The position numbers and the translations under genes are program-made. The notes below the pieces were generated by a model. The model searched no databases and was not told the origin of the DNA. It saw only the letters and a list, made by a program, of their open reading frames with translations. Shown here in pieces: positions 4,949 through 5,197 of a stretch of 5,197 nucleotides of DNA (position 1 is its first letter; the number at the start of each line of letters is the position of its first letter). The stretch lies in the NCBI RefSeq assembly GCF_938018145.1, contig NZ_CALIII010000283.1, forward strand, positions 1 through 5,197. The letters are read 5' to 3'. This DNA is from an uncultured Campylobacter sp. (GTDB lineage Bacteria; Campylobacterota; Campylobacteria; Campylobacterales; Campylobacteraceae).

Positions 4949-5197
<249 letters not shown>

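Overview
The window looks like chromosome from a Campylobacter. The pointers are a split FlgF (FlgG2)/FlgG pair of the epsilonproteobacterial type, near-perfect sigma-54 flagellar promoters, an RpoD with the expected N-terminal organisation, and abundant AAATTTG words between genes. The moderate GC content of the genes suggests the oral C. rectus/showae/curvus side of the genus. That species-level guess is inference.

Layout from left to right. The 5' part of rpoD (primary sigma factor) lies on the minus strand and runs off the left edge just before sigma region 2; its own TATAAT promoter is visible. Divergent from it is flgF (flgG2), a proximal-rod protein behind a consensus sigma-54 promoter. 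A 574-bp gap follows. It carries a long imperfect hairpin, two further sigma-54-type promoters, and a highly structured leader in front of flgG, the distal-rod gene. Two hairpins after flgG insulate it from azlC-azlD, a two-subunit branched-chain amino acid exporter whose two genes both start with TTG and overlap by 4 bp. The window ends in the first 67 codons of a secreted type II L-asparaginase.

How the genes work together. FlgF and FlgG are consecutive segments of the flagellar rod and would be made in the middle (sigma-54) tier of the flagellar cascade. AzlC/AzlD act in the inner membrane, and the asparaginase acts in the periplasm on asparagine. The last three are linked loosely by amino-acid metabolism and are not flagellar.

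The most interesting part is the flgF-flgG gap. In C. jejuni, as I recall it, these genes sit close together. Here they are decoupled, flgG has its own promoters, and its untranslated leader contains a hairpin with two tandem G·A-type internal loops plus a sequence block shared with the flgF leader. I read this as a candidate structured or regulatory RNA, or a dispersed repeat. I cannot settle which from a single window.
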